From Cylicocyclus nassatus (lineage: Eukaryota; Nematoda; Chromadorea; Rhabditida; Strongylidae): a DNA stretch of 64,000 bases. This document shows positions 22,361-34,677 of this stretch, piece by piece. Under the pieces are notes generated by a model. It ran no database searches. It had not been told where the DNA came from and saw only the letters and a program-made list of their open reading frames with translations. Position 1 is the first letter of the stretch, and each line of letters starts with the position of its first letter. The position numbers and the translations under genes were made by a program. The stretch spans positions 14,168,347 through 14,232,346 of the forward strand of contig CATQJL010000316.1 of NCBI GenBank assembly GCA_958299035.1, written 5' to 3'.

Positions 22361-24529
22361 ATCGGTGGATGGCTTACAGTAAATTTGGAAGCGTGATTGA
22401 CCTCTCTTCACTGGAAAAAATCATTTCCTAACGCCTTCTTCACAAAAAAATCTTTTCTGGCCGCCAGTGGCAGACTGATCACCTGAATTAGCCCTAAAAA
22501 ATCACTCAAGGCTCCAATGAATAACTCTGAACTTTGTTAACAAAGTCTCTGAAATAGGCTTTGCGCTGTATGCCTAAAATGATGTAAGCCTACAAACCGG
22601 AAAAATGATGCCGTGTGAAGTAGCGTAATTGATTTTTGACTAATTATTTCTTGCTCACTCAACCCCTTAGCTCCTGAAAAATAAACGCTAACGGTACTGC
22701 GTTGTCTGTACTAATTATCATTTCTGCCATGATGCCATTCTTATCACGCAGTAACTTGAACAAAAAATAATATTGGTGAAAGGTAAAGGAGGCAATCGAT
22801 GAAAAGGCACTGCTTGACAATTTTCTATTAAACTAAATCGCTTTTTCTATTTTTTCTTATGGTTGAGGTAAACGGATGCGAGATCTTGCTTTTTTGTTGG
22901 AACTGCTAGATCATAAGTGAAGTTTCTCACGTAAATATCAAACCAACAAATATTTTTACAGCAATTTCTTAGAAGAAATGGATTTTGAATAGCTACTTTT
23001 TCTCAGGGTAGAATGCGAAGCTGCAAAGTAGGAGAATAGAGAAAACTTTTAAAAAGATTTGACATCTCTATGGGTAGCTGTTCGTTCTTAAAGTGAAATA
23101 ATGTAAAACCTCTTTACACATGCATTTTGTCCATTTTTCTGCAACATCATTGAGCTTTCTTATAGGTCACTACGAGATGTAAAACTCCACATGACCTCAA
23201 ATCCATAGAATTTACTTAAAAGACGTAAGAAATGCACACGTCATTCCGCTGATAAACACACCACACGTCGCTATAAACTTTTTATTTGCATTCATAATGA
23301 AACTATATTACTTTTATTTTTCTACTTTATTCCGATGCCGTTTTTATGCGTCTACGAAATTTCAAAAAGTTGATTCTTAATACCTTTTAAAAAGCACAAG
23401 TTTTTTAATCGCAAAAACTGTTTAATCGCGTACTGTTCTGACTCTTACTAATGAGGTTCTTCAAGACAACAAACTAGCTCGTTTTGGATATAGTAAGCTT
23501 CAACAACCAATGCAATCCGACTTAAGATAATGCTATAAGGAGTGTTTATATCTCCATTATTAATAATTTGTTGAATCAATTAATCCGCTTTTCACATGTA
23601 ATTCGACTATAGAGACGTTCGCTGCTAAGGATGGGTCCTTTGTTCCTGATGGGTCCTCTATGAAAAAAAAAGATTCTATAGCGAAAAGTGTTTGAATGCG
23701 AAATAAAACTTATAAAACTCATATAAAGATCATGTGAGAGTGAATACTATCTTCTTTCAATAAGTGTATTCACTTGCATTTTTTGTATTTTTATAGTATA
23801 GTGTAATCATTTGCACAAAAAAATACTTTTAGCTCAAATGGCGTACAGAATGTGGCGCTATTGAGTAGAACTTCAGAAGCTGAAATCAAATTTTTTTCCA
23901 ATTTGTCAAGTATTTCCCGAACAGTAAGTCATTCGATTTTGTGATCGGTGCACTTTGACGGGATAAAGCGACCCTTCAAATATTAGGTGAAAGGAAAACA
24001 TGTCGTTTGTGCAATCATGTGCGATTGCAGCAAGCTAACACCAAAAAAAAAAGTGTGTGGGTACCATCCGATAGAGTAAAACAAGCTCTACTGGCTGTCA
24101 AATAAAATTGTATTCTGGTAATCAGCATGAGATTTGAAAAAAAACCTTGCAACGTTCCAAATTCCAATTCCATAGTTTTTTATACAAACATCCTAGTTGT
24201 TAGATTCCATTCATAGCTAGAAAATGTGAAAACAAAAATTTTCGAGTTTGCTAAGGTAATTCTCGTGGTTCCCATATAAATAAATCCTAACTTGTAATTT
24301 TTGAAGGCAAAACCGTATATTTCCAGCCTTCTTTAAGAACTAGTTGTCAAGAAAAACTATCACGAAAAATTGCTCTTGTAGGAGGCTGAAAACTTATGAC
24401 TTTGATGGCAAAGTCTAAGCATTGATTCACTTGTTTAGGAACAGCTCAGCATTAATATAGCAAAAGTATGAAAGTTTTCGTTCTTTCGATACCTTGTTTT
24501 GGAAAAAATACAGCAACTATGCATACGAA

Positions 24530-25327
24530 TCTTATATATAAAGCTGAATGTCTGTTTGTCTGTATGTATGTATGTATGTCTGTCTGTCTGTGTGTACGTA
24601 TGTTCCGAATAGAAAATTCCATTTCTGAACCGATCCGGACCAAACTTGGCACACATACGCTACGGGCCCCGGCGGGTGTCATAAACTACTTTTCGTCATC
24701 GATCGATATCGATTTTATCGATTTTTATCGATTTTTTTGCTGAGTTCACCTACGGGGCTGGGAGTTGGCACAGGGGGGTAATCGAGCATGGGGATTCCGA
24801 ATACAATATTGGTTTTCAGGGTTATCGATTACTTTTATCGATTTTATCGATTTTTTTGCAAAGTTTGAGCTAGGGGGCTGGGAGTTGGCACAGGGGGGTA
24901 ATCGAGCATGCTGATCATCCCCAAGGGGGAGCCCCCTAGCTCAAATTTTCAAAAAATCGATAAAATCGATAAAAGTAATGGACGATCCTGAAAACTAATA
25001 TTGTGTTCGTAATCAGCATGCTCGATTACCCCCTGTGCAAAATCCCAGCCTCGCATGTCAAAATTTACAAAAAATCGATAAAATCAATAAAAGTAATCGA
25101 TAATTCTGAAAACTAATATTGTATTCGGAATCCCCATGCTCACTTCCCCCCCCCCCCCCCTGTGCCAACTCCTAGCTCTGTAGGTGAACTCTGCAAAAAA
25201 AATCGATAAAAATCGGTAAAATCGACATCGATCGATAACGAAAAGTGGACTGTGACACCCGCCGGGGCCCGAAGTGTATGTGTGCCAAGTTTGGTCCGGA
25301 TACGGCGGAGCCGGGTAAGCCAGCTAG
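24530..25327 (+). mobile_element. palindromic Helitron-like element, two-unit form (copy 2, E1')
   Basis: The same insertion as 12519-13432, carried by the duplication, but with two forward 120-bp units instead of three and a longer C tract near 25145-25160. It shares ends and flanks exactly with E1. Confidence 0.65.
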
Positions 25328-25868
25328 TGCGTGATAAGGAGGAGTATATGCTTGAGCAAGTTGGGCTCCGTAAGCATTCTTTTTTGAGCCGAGATACAAT
25401 TTTTTACGAAATGCCGTTTGAAATTTTTTGTGCTTCAAACTTCAAGTGATGAAAACTAGGGTGTGATCTTTTGAATCTTTTAGGGCTGACTTTCCTTTAT
25501 CAGCTAATTTATCTTATTCTTTTTTTTTGAATCTCACGCTGCATGAATAGAAAATTGGTTCAAAATCTATCCAACTTCATATCATCGAGCTAAAATTCAT
25601 GCCACATCCCTTTTTCAGCTATATTGACCATGAAGTCGCAATTTTTCAAAACATTTAATCCACCTACATTCACATCAAATGACGGAAATCTCAAATGTCT
25701 GCAAAATGAAGAACTTAAATTCCAAATCGGTGTATTTAGCTCTATTCAAGTATTTATCACATCCTAGCCGGCACTTAAGCATTAATTTTTTGCCTGTGAA
25801 AAACTCTTGCTTGCTTGATGTCGGAGCTTTGGAGATGTTTCTAAATGAACATAATTTCCATTTTTCAG

Positions 25869-26199
25869 TGATCTAATTCTAATACAAATCTGCTATGTTT
25901 CGAAATTATTCATCTCCCTACGGTGATAATAATGGAGGTTCACTATATCCAGCACGTGATGTATTTGACACCAGAGAAAACTTGACAGCAAGAAGAAACA
26001 GTGCTGAAGCACGTAATAACGACAACGTGGACATGCAAGTTCAATCAAGAAGAATAAGTTTGGACTAATGCCTTAGAAAATACTTTCACTTATGCCTTTT
26101 TTTCAGCAAGGGTGATGAACTTCATGAACATCGCATTTTTCGTATTGCTTATTAGCGGCGCGGCATTGACGGCAGTAATCACTCTTATTGCAAAATCAG
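25869..26199 (+). CDS. small single-pass membrane protein, exons 1-2 (copy 2)
   Basis: Duplicate of 13975-14305 (ATG at 25895, exon 1 to 26057, exon 2 from 26107) with no coding difference seen. No Thr-rich terminal exon follows within the next 12 kb until 38455, which is phase-compatible but belongs to a more diverged member. This copy could therefore make a different or truncated product. Confidence 0.55.
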
Positions 26200-26506
26200 G
26201 TGTGTAAGTACTCAGTACCAATGCATATTCAATTACTGATTTTGCGAGTTGGATATGTGGCAATTATGCTTTTTAAGCAGTTCTCATAGCCTTTAATAGA
26301 TAAGATGTCACTTTGGCTATTTTACTGTTTGACTCCTTTTATTAACTTCGTTACAATTTGGTTTGCAGACATTAGACACATTATTGAAGTCTATGCATCG
26401 CCACAGTTTCGGAGATACAATTATTCAAAAGACAGGGCGAAAAGTGGAAAGTGCACTTCTTGATCAAAATCTATATTTTAAGGATGGCTGCTATAATCCA
26501 AGATAC

Positions 26507-26679
26507 CCTTTGATTCAACTGGCTTGGCGGCTAAAAGGCGGGCTTCGCGACTCAATTAAGGCCACATAATGATCAAAGAGCACTCGCGCGAGAGAGACGC
26601 AGACTGCATCGAGAGTCCGAGCGGCCTAATTAAGTCACAAAGCCCCGCCTTCTAACCGCCAATCCACTTGAATCAAAGG
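26507..26679. mobile_element. inverted-repeat MITE, CCTTTGATTCAA ends (copy 2)
   Basis: Duplicate of 14613-14785. Confidence 0.65.
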
Positions 26680-27066
26680 TTATGTCAGGAGTCATTTCCT
26701 TAAGCCTTGCAATGTAGCGTCAAAGACGACGATACTTACGAGGGAGGGTCACGAAGTTAAAGTGGCCGATATCAATCTGTATACCATTAGTGAGAGCCCG
26801 AAGCGTGATTCCAAATCTGCTTTTCATGTCTGCGAAGCTTTTTTAATAGTAAAGTTGTGAGCATTTTTTGGAGTCGGATCAAACCGTTGGGGTAAAAACA
26901 GCCTCTGGACCTTATATTAGGTTTAATTTTTTCATTTTTGAGTTCTTTGATAAGTCACACACTTCTCACTCTAGATAGACATCAAGATTCCATTCGATAG
27001 AGCAAAAGCTAAGTTTTGCTTTGCAAAACCAAAATATAAAAAGTCTTATATGCCCACAAAATTGCA

Positions 27067-27085
27067 TCTTATATATAAAGCTGAA

Positions 27086-27120
<35 letters not shown>

Positions 27121-27975
27121 ATGTCTGTGTGTACGTATGTTCCGAATAGAAAATTCCATTTCTGAACCGATCCGGACCAAACTTGGCACACATACACTAC
27201 GGGCCCCGGCGGGTGTCATAGGCTACTTTTCGTCATCGATCGATATCGATTTTATCGATTTTTATCGATTTTTTTGCAGAGTTCACCTACAGGGCTAGGA
27301 GTTGGCACAAAGGGGGAAGTGAGCATGGGGATTCCGAATACAATATTGGTTTTCAGGGTTATCGATTACTTTTATCGATTTTATCGATTTTTTTTGCAAA
27401 ATTTGAGTTACGGGGCTGGGAGTTCGCACAGTGGGGTAATCGAGCATGGGGATTCCGAATACAATATTGGTTTTCGGGATTATCGATTACTTTTATCGAT
27501 TTTATCGATTTTTTTGCAAAGTTTGAGCTAGGGGGCTGGGAGTTGGCACAGGGGGGTAATCGAGCATGCTGATCATCCCCAAGGGGGAGCCCCCTAGCTC
27601 AAATTTTCAAAAAATCGATAAAATCGATAAAAGTAATGGACGATCCTGAAAACTAATATTGTGTTCGTAATCAGCATGCTCGATTACCCCCTGTGCAAAA
27701 TCCCAGCCTCGCATGTCAAAATTTACAAAAAATCGATAAAATCAATAAAAGTAATCGATAATTCTGAAAACTAATATTGTATTCGGAATCCCCATGCTCA
27801 CTTCCCCCCCTGTGCCAACTCCTAACCCTGTAGGTGAACTCTGCAAAAAAATCGATAAAAATCGTAAAATCGACATCGATCGATAACGAAAAGTGGACTG
27901 TGACACCCGCCGGGGCCCGAAGTGTATGTGTGCCAAGTTTGGTCCGGATACGGCGGAGCCGGGTAAGCCAGCTAG
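27067..27975 (+). mobile_element. palindromic Helitron-like element, three-unit form (copy 2, E2')
   Basis: The same insertion as 15173-15961 but with three forward units. Its first unit (27277-27340: GCAGAGTTCACC, AGGAGTTGGCAC, GAAGTGAGCATGG) matches the reverse complement of its own right arm better than it matches the first unit of E2, pointing to conversion between the arms. Confidence 0.65.
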
Positions 27976-28750
27976 TATCTCATACATAAAGCTGAATGTC
28001 TGTTTGTCTGTATATCTGTACGTATGTTCCGAATAGAAAATTCAACTTATGAACCGATCTGGACCAAACTTTGTACGCGTACACTTCGGACCCCGTCGGG
28101 CGTCATAGGCTACTTTTCGTCATCGATCGATATCGATTTTGTCGATTTTTTGCAAACTATGAGCTACAGGGCTGGGAGCTGACACGGGGGGGGGGGGGGG
28201 GGTAATCGAGCATGCTGATTACGAATACAACATTAGTTTTTGAAATCGAAATTTTTGAAATCGTCCATTAGTTCTGTCGATTTTATCGATTTTTTTGCAA
28301 AGTTTGAGCTACGGGGCTGGGAGTTGGCACAGTGGGGTAACAGAGCATGCTGATTACGAATGTAGTAACTGTTTGTGGGAATATCCAATACTTTAGTTTT
28401 TTTAGAACCTCGGAATAGAAAGGTGTAAGTTGGTACGTAATGCTTATTTAAACGAGGTAATCTTTATTTCTCATCCTCAATCCTGCATCAAAATATTTCT
28501 TCTGTCATCTAGGATAGGATTTCGGTAAGGGAAAAGCAAGCGCTAATTACAAAACAGCCTTCCTGAATGATTCGAGTGCTGATGATCACGATTGAACGTA
28601 TTGAAAGAGTACACTTATCTCTATAAAATCACAACAATTTTAATTTTTTGGCGAGGTTCAAAGTATTCTGAAAAATGTTTTATTTATGAAACACTCAAAC
28701 TCAAGTTCTAATAGAGCTAGATTGAATTGTTGAAATTTTGCATGCACACA

Positions 28751-30722
28751 TCTCATATATAAAGCTGAATGTCTGTTTGTCTGTATGTCTGTCTGTATGT
28801 CTGTACGTATGCACCGAATAGAAAATTCATTTCTAAACCGATCCGGACCAAATTTTGTACATATACACTTCGGGAAAGGCGGGTGTCATAGGCTACTTTT
28901 GTTATCGATCGACATCGATTTAATCGATTTTTATCGATTTTTTGTAAAGTTTGACCCGCGGGGCTGGGAGTTTGCGCAGGGGGTAATCGAGCATGCTGAT
29001 TGCGAGTATATTAGCTTGGCACTATTGGGCTATGTGGGACCCGAAAATTTTTTTCGTAGAGCTTGCTCAGACTTCGTGTATAAGGGTTATCTTAAGGGCC
29101 GGGCATACTTCAAGCGATTTCAATCGCTACGCGATTTGGCAATATTCCAGGTGTCCATAACTCATTTTAAGCACATTATAAATGTACAGAAGATAGGGTA
29201 TTTCATCAGTTTACTTAAGTTATACACACTATGCATGTGCAGTTTGCTAATGCTGGATCCAAGACTTCTGGCGAATTGCCAAATCGCGTCGAGACTGAAA
29301 TCGCGTGAAGGCCCGGCCCTTTACATGCTGATTACAGATATCACACTTTCTCCGCGGAACGTCTCCCCGTGTGGTTACGGTAGATGTACGGTAGGAAGTC
29401 AAGATCATGAATTTGGCTGGAGTTCGCTCCAGAGGGGCTTATTCGACACGCTGATTACGTACTTCATACTCTCTCTGCATATTGGGTTTTTTCGTAAAAT
29501 TATGGTGGATACGGTATGGGACCAAAAACATAGATTTGCTCTGAACTTCATCTAGGGGTCATTTGGCGCGCTGGACATGAATATTATGCTGATTTCGCAG
29601 GATAGCGCCATTTTCTTGGGTTACGGTGGTGTACAGTAGATGGGTCGAAGTTCAAGATTTGCTCAAAACCTTACCTGTAACGGTTTACAAGAATGCTGCT
29701 TATGAAGACGATGCTTGCTCGATGTCATAACGCATTATTGTGAAGTTATGGTGAGTTGCAGGGTTCGCACGGACATTTTTTCGCTTTTGGGCCAATTGAT
29801 CCCAGATATTCGCAAAAAGGGGAAACGGTCGTTGTGCATAAGGGTCTTCAGTGAGACCCTAGTAACCTGTCCCAACGCGAAATGTACGTGGCGATTCTCT
29901 TTCCTCCCCTTTCTTGGCTTAGGCAAATGCCGCCGGAGGGTGTATCGCGCGCGGCAGTGTAATGCTTTCCTATAAGGAAAGCGTTACGGTCGTGGGAAAC
30001 CTTTCATACCACACGGATTGCCTTATCATGAAGAGTGGGTACGATATTCTTGAAACAGCACTTTAGGGAACCCCCTACCAAGGTTTCAGGAAGGTTCATG
30101 ATTTTTAACCGCTGCCATGTACCCACCGTAACACTGCGAAAAGGTCTAAAAACGCAGCGAGAGTGTTTTAAACGTGGTCAGAAGGTCGCATTTTTCTAGA
30201 CTCAGTTTCAGCCAAAACTGAGATTTTGTCGCTCTGCAGTATACCTACCATAACTCAGTGAAAACGCCTCAAAATGCCGAGGGAGTGTGATATTCGTAAT
30301 CAGCATTTCGATTAGCCCCCATAAGTAAAGTTTCAGCGAAGTCCATGATTTTAGCTTCTTACGTGCACCCACCGTAAACCCAGAAAATGGCGCTATCGCG
30401 CGATAACTACGATATTCGTCATCAGCGGCTCGAATAACCCCCATATACCGAGTCTGAGCAAGATCCGTCACAAAAAAAATTTATGCCGGGTAGCCGAATA
30501 TCGCCATAAGTTTTCAGAACTTGCTTTTGTCGGTTTTACTGATTTTTTTTTTGCGAATTTTGAGCTACGGGGCTGGGGGTTGGTGAGGGAGGTAGGTGAG
30601 CATCTGATTACTAACAAATAAGGAATTGCATAGAAATGGGCACAGGGAAAGGTTGTACAGGGATAGGAATGGAACCTTTATCGTTCCTGACAGAGGCGAG
30701 CAGAGCCGGGTAAGCCAGCTAT
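28751..30722 (+). mobile_element. long Helitron-like element (copy 2, E4')
   Basis: Starts like E4 and ends GAGCCGGGTAAGCCAGCTA|T at about 30722, so it is nearly 2 kb. The interior has diverged repeats built around GCTGATTACG and a GGTTACGGT-like word, and a perfect-looking hairpin at 29959-29987 (arms around GCTTTCC/GGAAAGC). No Rep/helicase motif was found. Open frames of up to 256 codons in it have low complexity and no family resemblance. Confidence 0.55.
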
Positions 30723-30742
30723 TTCTTAATATATTCGTTCAA

Positions 30743-31446
30743 GAAAAGTCCTACAAATCTCTCACTCACTCACGCATATACATTCCACATTAGACGGTTA
30801 TATGTGCTGTTGCTGTATTTATTTAACAGCTAAAAATCAAGGAACCGATTTCCATGTTTTCACCAAAATGATAAACAGTTGTAATAAAAGCTTAGAAGTG
30901 CTTACGTAGATTTTCGGCTTTCTATAAGCTCTGGTTTACAAAAAAAATCAAATTTAACTTTCTTCACTTGAGTTGTTCACGCTCAATTCAACATTTCCCG
31001 GAACTCAGAGCTTATAGACGGCAAAAAATTTACCGTTGTACTTTTGAGGGTTTGTAGTATACAGCTGTCAGTGTAAGAACAGCACAGCTTCACCTTGGTA
31101 AAAACATAAAAATTTTCGGTTTTTTGATTTCTAGCTGAAAAAAGATACAGCAACAGCACACATGAATGTTCGATGTGAAATGCATCTGCTTGAGCGAGTG
31201 AAAGATTTGTAGGACTCTTTTGAAAGGAAATATAAAAAATATTAATTTCCTGTGCATCCGAATCTCTTTAGACTACTTCGGATTCAAACTTGAGGTGGAT
31301 CGAATCTGGTGCAAAAACATAAACGTCACCTTATAGAGCTTGCTTTGCTCTATCGGATGGTATCTTAAACGTCTATTTAGGTTAAAAAAGTGAATGATTT
31401 ATTACAGCAAAAACTCAAAAATAAAAGGACATCTGGGACAACCTAA
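30743..31446. mobile_element. fold-back mariner-type MITE, left end missing
   Basis: AAGTCCTACAAATCTCTCAC near 30750 is mirrored by a GATTTGTAGGACT-type word near 31210, with the axis around 31005. The right side continues through AGAGCTTGCTTTGCTCTA (about 31336) to CAACCTAA|TA (31446), the family terminus. The left terminus is missing. Confidence 0.6.
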
Positions 31447-31684
31447 TATGAAGCAGTGACAAGTGTCAGGATACTTTATGCAACTCTTGCTATTTAGTAA
31501 ATAAGCATTTTCTATTGCTTTATTTGAGAAAGGCTGTAATGATTATGTATCCCGGTTCCATCGCTTCAAAAACTCATAGCTTCTCTCTCAACAACGATTT
31601 CAACTTTGATAACGGTGTCCAAGCTCTCAGTAATGGGTATGCAGATTGTAGCGAACGGCCACCACTTCAGGGAATGTTAACCGA

Positions 31685-31923
31685 AGGCCTCGGGCAGAGC
31701 TCACGCAATTTCATCGCCGCGATTCTTATCACAAGACAAACAGTTACGATTTTGTTGCATGCCGACATCTTGCATTTCGGTTGTGATTCTCCAGCACGAC
31801 CAATCGTAACTATGTAATTATCACAACCGAGATGCAAGATGATAGACATGCAAGAGAATTATAACTGTTTGTCTTGCGATAAAAATCGTGGCGATGAAAT
31901 CGCGTGAACCCTGCCCGAGACCT
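31685..31923. mobile_element. inverted-repeat MITE, AGGCCTCGGG ends
   Basis: About 110-bp arms: AGGCCTCGGGCAGAGCTCACGC...CACAAGACAAACAGTTA on the left are mirrored by ATAACTGTTTGTCTTGCG...CCCTGCCCGAGACCT on the right. The arms meet near 31810, so the element is almost all hairpin. The open frame that crosses it is a by-product. Confidence 0.7.
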
Positions 31924-32070
31924 AACGCTCGATTGAGTACATGCACTATAGCCTCACAAAGCCTATTTGTTAGTACTGTTCCGAAACTACAGCGTCAACT
32001 TCTCATTAGTTTACCATCATGTGTTTTTTGCCATCTTTTGATTAACTGAGACCGCCACTGAGTGAATTAG

Positions 32071-32368
32071 AGGCCTTGTAAAATCTAATTGCCCGCGCCC
32101 TGCCTTGAACACCGTACGCGAGCGGTCGCCGGGAACGGCTGTAGGCGTTCACGGTTGTTCAAAAATTTCACGTCAACTTTTATGTCGTGCAACGATGTAG
32201 AGTATATTTTAACGGAATCTTACTTCAGAAGCTTATAAAATTGTGCGTGGAAGCGGCACTCGCTCATTGTCGCTTGTAACAAGCTTGTAGCTACGGAACC
32301 CAACGTTTCCAGCCGCCCTGCACGTTGGTGTTCAAAGCGACGGGTGGGCAATTGATTTCAAAAGGCCT
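32071..32368. mobile_element. inverted-repeat MITE, AGGCCTT ends
   Basis: AGGCCTTGTAAAATCTAATT...CTTGAACACC is mirrored by GGTGTTCAAAG...AATTGATTTCAAAAGGCCT, imperfect arms of about 45 bp. Superfamily unassigned. Confidence 0.55.
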
Positions 32369-32802
32369 GTACAACTATTACCTTACAGCTAGGTTGAGCC
32401 TAAACAAAATTTTTTGCTAACCAACTAGGTTTTGCGCAGCCATGTGACAGAAAAGAGCAAGCTTTACAAGCACTCAAGTAATCGCTCGCTCGATTCACAA
32501 AGTTTGAAGAAGTCTAAGAGGATCTGAATATCCAAAAAGTTGCGAAAAAATCGTGTCTCGCCCTAGAAAATTCCTCCAAACTTCTTACTTGCTCAAGCAT
32601 GTACTCTCCACAATTTTCATTAACAGCACATTTGCTTGATTTTTTCTTCTAGAAGTGGAGTTTCTACAGGCGGTAGTTTCTTAAAAAATATAAGATTTCT
32701 TTATCTGTGTTTTGACCTATTTTGGTGTTTGTATGTTTCTGGAGTTCTAGCTTTGAAAAAAAAATAGGCAAATGCACAGACAAGTAGCAAATATAGAAAT
32801 TA

Positions 32803-33746
32803 TTAGGTTGTAAACGTAAGTCTTGAGACACTCTAATTTCTTATGGCGATAAGTCATGCAATTCACATTTTCAGTGGGGGTCCAAGTCACCGTTCGATAG
32901 AGCAAAGCAAGCTCTACAAGACTGTATGCAAAAGTTCGCACCAGCTTCGATCCACTGTAAGTTTGCATCCAAAATGTGAGTCGCACTGAAGGCTCACAAA
33001 ATCGCGAAAAATTCATATCTTCGTTCAATAAAATCCTAATCTCCGATCTGCTCATAAAAAATTGTACACTACCTCAGACACTCTTATGTACCGTTTCTAA
33101 ATTTTTCCCTTATTTAGAAATCGAGAAAACGAAAATTTTCAAGCTTTCACAAAAACGAAGCTAAGCTGTCTCCAATCATGCAATGTATACTACAATCCCT
33201 TAGAAGTATAATCGTAAATTTTCAGCTTTCCACAAGCCCTAGTATTCCAGAAATTTTGATTTTAGCATGGAACACCCAAGTGGGGAGAGCTAAAATCGGT
33301 AATTTTCGAAAACTAGGGCTTGTGGAAAGTTGAAACTTTACTATTTTACTTCTAAGGGATTGTAGTATACAACTGCATGATTGGAAACAGCTTAGCTCCG
33401 TTTTTGTAAAAACTTGAAAATTTTCGTCTTCTCGATTTCTAAATGAGAAAAAATTCAGAAACGGTGCATGTGAGTCTCTGAGGTAGTGTACAATTTTTAT
33501 GAGCAAGTTGGAGATTCGTACGATCTTATTGAACAAAGATATGAATTTTTCGCGATTTTATGGGAATTCAGTGCGACTCACATCTTGGATGCAAACTTAC
33601 AGTGGGTCGAAGCTGGTGCGGACTTTTGCATACCATCTTCTAGAGCTTGCTTTGCTATACCGAATGTTGAACTGGATCCCCACTGAAAATGTGAATTGCA
33701 TGACTTATCACCGTAAGAGTGTCTCAAGACTTATGTTACAACCTAA
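32803..33746. mobile_element. complete fold-back mariner-type MITE
   Basis: TTAGGTTG...CAACCTAA ends, each flanked by TA (32801-32802 and 33747-33748), the Tc1/mariner target duplication. The arms, about 460 bp each, are roughly 90% complementary and meet near 33280, so it is one long hairpin. Shared internal words (CGATAGAGCAAAGCAAGCTC, GAAAATTTTC) recur at 12060, 15090, 31340, 59230 and 62190, marking other fragments of the family. Immediately to the right (33749) a different mariner-like end begins, TTAGGCTGGTCCAAAAG. Confidence 0.75.
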
Positions 33747-34116
33747 TATTAGGCTGGTCCAAAAGTCCATGCCGTTTTCGAGGCCTATCTCAAAAGTTCA
33801 AAAGAAAGATAGACAAACGCTCTAGACTTTGATGCAGATTTCCCCCTCTTCTTACCAACGCTTTCGATATTCGCTCAAAAATCGTCAATCTTTAGCCCAT
33901 GATTTCAACCTTTCCCAATTTTAGCTTTTTGAATCTTTAGTTCTAACCTTTAGAAAAGCTTTGATCACCGTTGAACAGAGTGAACAAAACACAAGACAGA
34001 GAAATTTCTTGGCATCTATAGCTAGAATTTCAAAATTTTGAAATGATTTTTGATGTTAGCAACTTCTATATTTGGTCGTCCCAAACCTCACAGAAAATCA
34101 TACGGCGACCGCCAAA

Positions 34117-34308
34117 ATGTCATTTGATACAGATTGTTCTCCTCATGACAAACGCTCTTTCTATCCTGATCATGAAGGTATTGAGGATAAAATCACCGTA
34201 GTTTCAGCTTCTAAACGAACCTCAAGCTGTGACCAGAAATTTGAAACTCAATATTTTAAGGCGATACTCACCTTGTTTGATGAGTGTCGAGTCATAATCG
34301 GCTCTTGA
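34117..34308 (+). CDS. possible first exon of a family member (weak)
   Basis: An ATG 29 bases after CCTCACAG opens a hydrophilic frame, MSFDTDCSPHDKRSFYPDHE..., to TGA 34306-34308. SP, D, S and YP fall at spacings like those of MFRNYSSPYGDNNGGSLYP at 14001, and a donor-like GAAG|GTATTG follows in phase 1. The terminal exon at 38455 would be its natural partner, but no TM exon was found between them. It may be chance. Confidence 0.2.
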   Translation: MSFDTDCSPHDKRSFYPDHEGIEDKITVVSASKRTSSCDQKFETQYFKAILTLFDECRVIIGS

Positions 34309-34677
34309 AAGTTGAATACTCTTATTGTTCATGGTGTTTAAGCGTCTTTGATTTAAGACTACACAAAAACGAAGACGTTGATTGAACAAAACCTGCCAAA
34401 GCTTGAAGGCCGGTTGAAGAAGTGTAGAAGATCATTATTTCGCATTTTCGCCACATCCAACAGTGGCCTAAGCTCTTCCAAAAGCTAGAAATGAATATCT
34501 TAAAAATAACTGAGATAGGACTAGACGAAAATTATGGATTGGAGATCCTGAATGTATTCGAAAACTGTCGATGTTTTAAACAATAACATGCCGCTAGAAA
34601 GAGGAAATATTTAGCGTAGAACAATGTTTCGAGCATTTGGCTAGCATTTTCTTAAACGATTCTTGGATAGGTCTTAT

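Larger units (their letters stand above)
17130..29149. repeat. 12-kb tandem duplication, copy 2
   Basis: Direct repeat of 5120-17129. It ends at AATATTCCA (29149), after which the Helitron-like element continues uninterrupted to about 30722; copy 1 lacks this continuation. The left flank (GGCATCCT) and right flank (GGTGTCC) share almost no homology, so the junction has at most one base of microhomology. Total length differs from copy 1 by about 10 bases, the net of changes in Helitron repeat number and homopolymer tracts. Confidence 0.97.

Noticed and set aside
28785..29555. 256-codon open frame starting MSVCMSVRMHRIENS
   Set aside because: It starts in the Helitron-like microsatellite and runs through repeat sequence; the copy at 16766 diverges at the duplication junction. 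No domain is visible.
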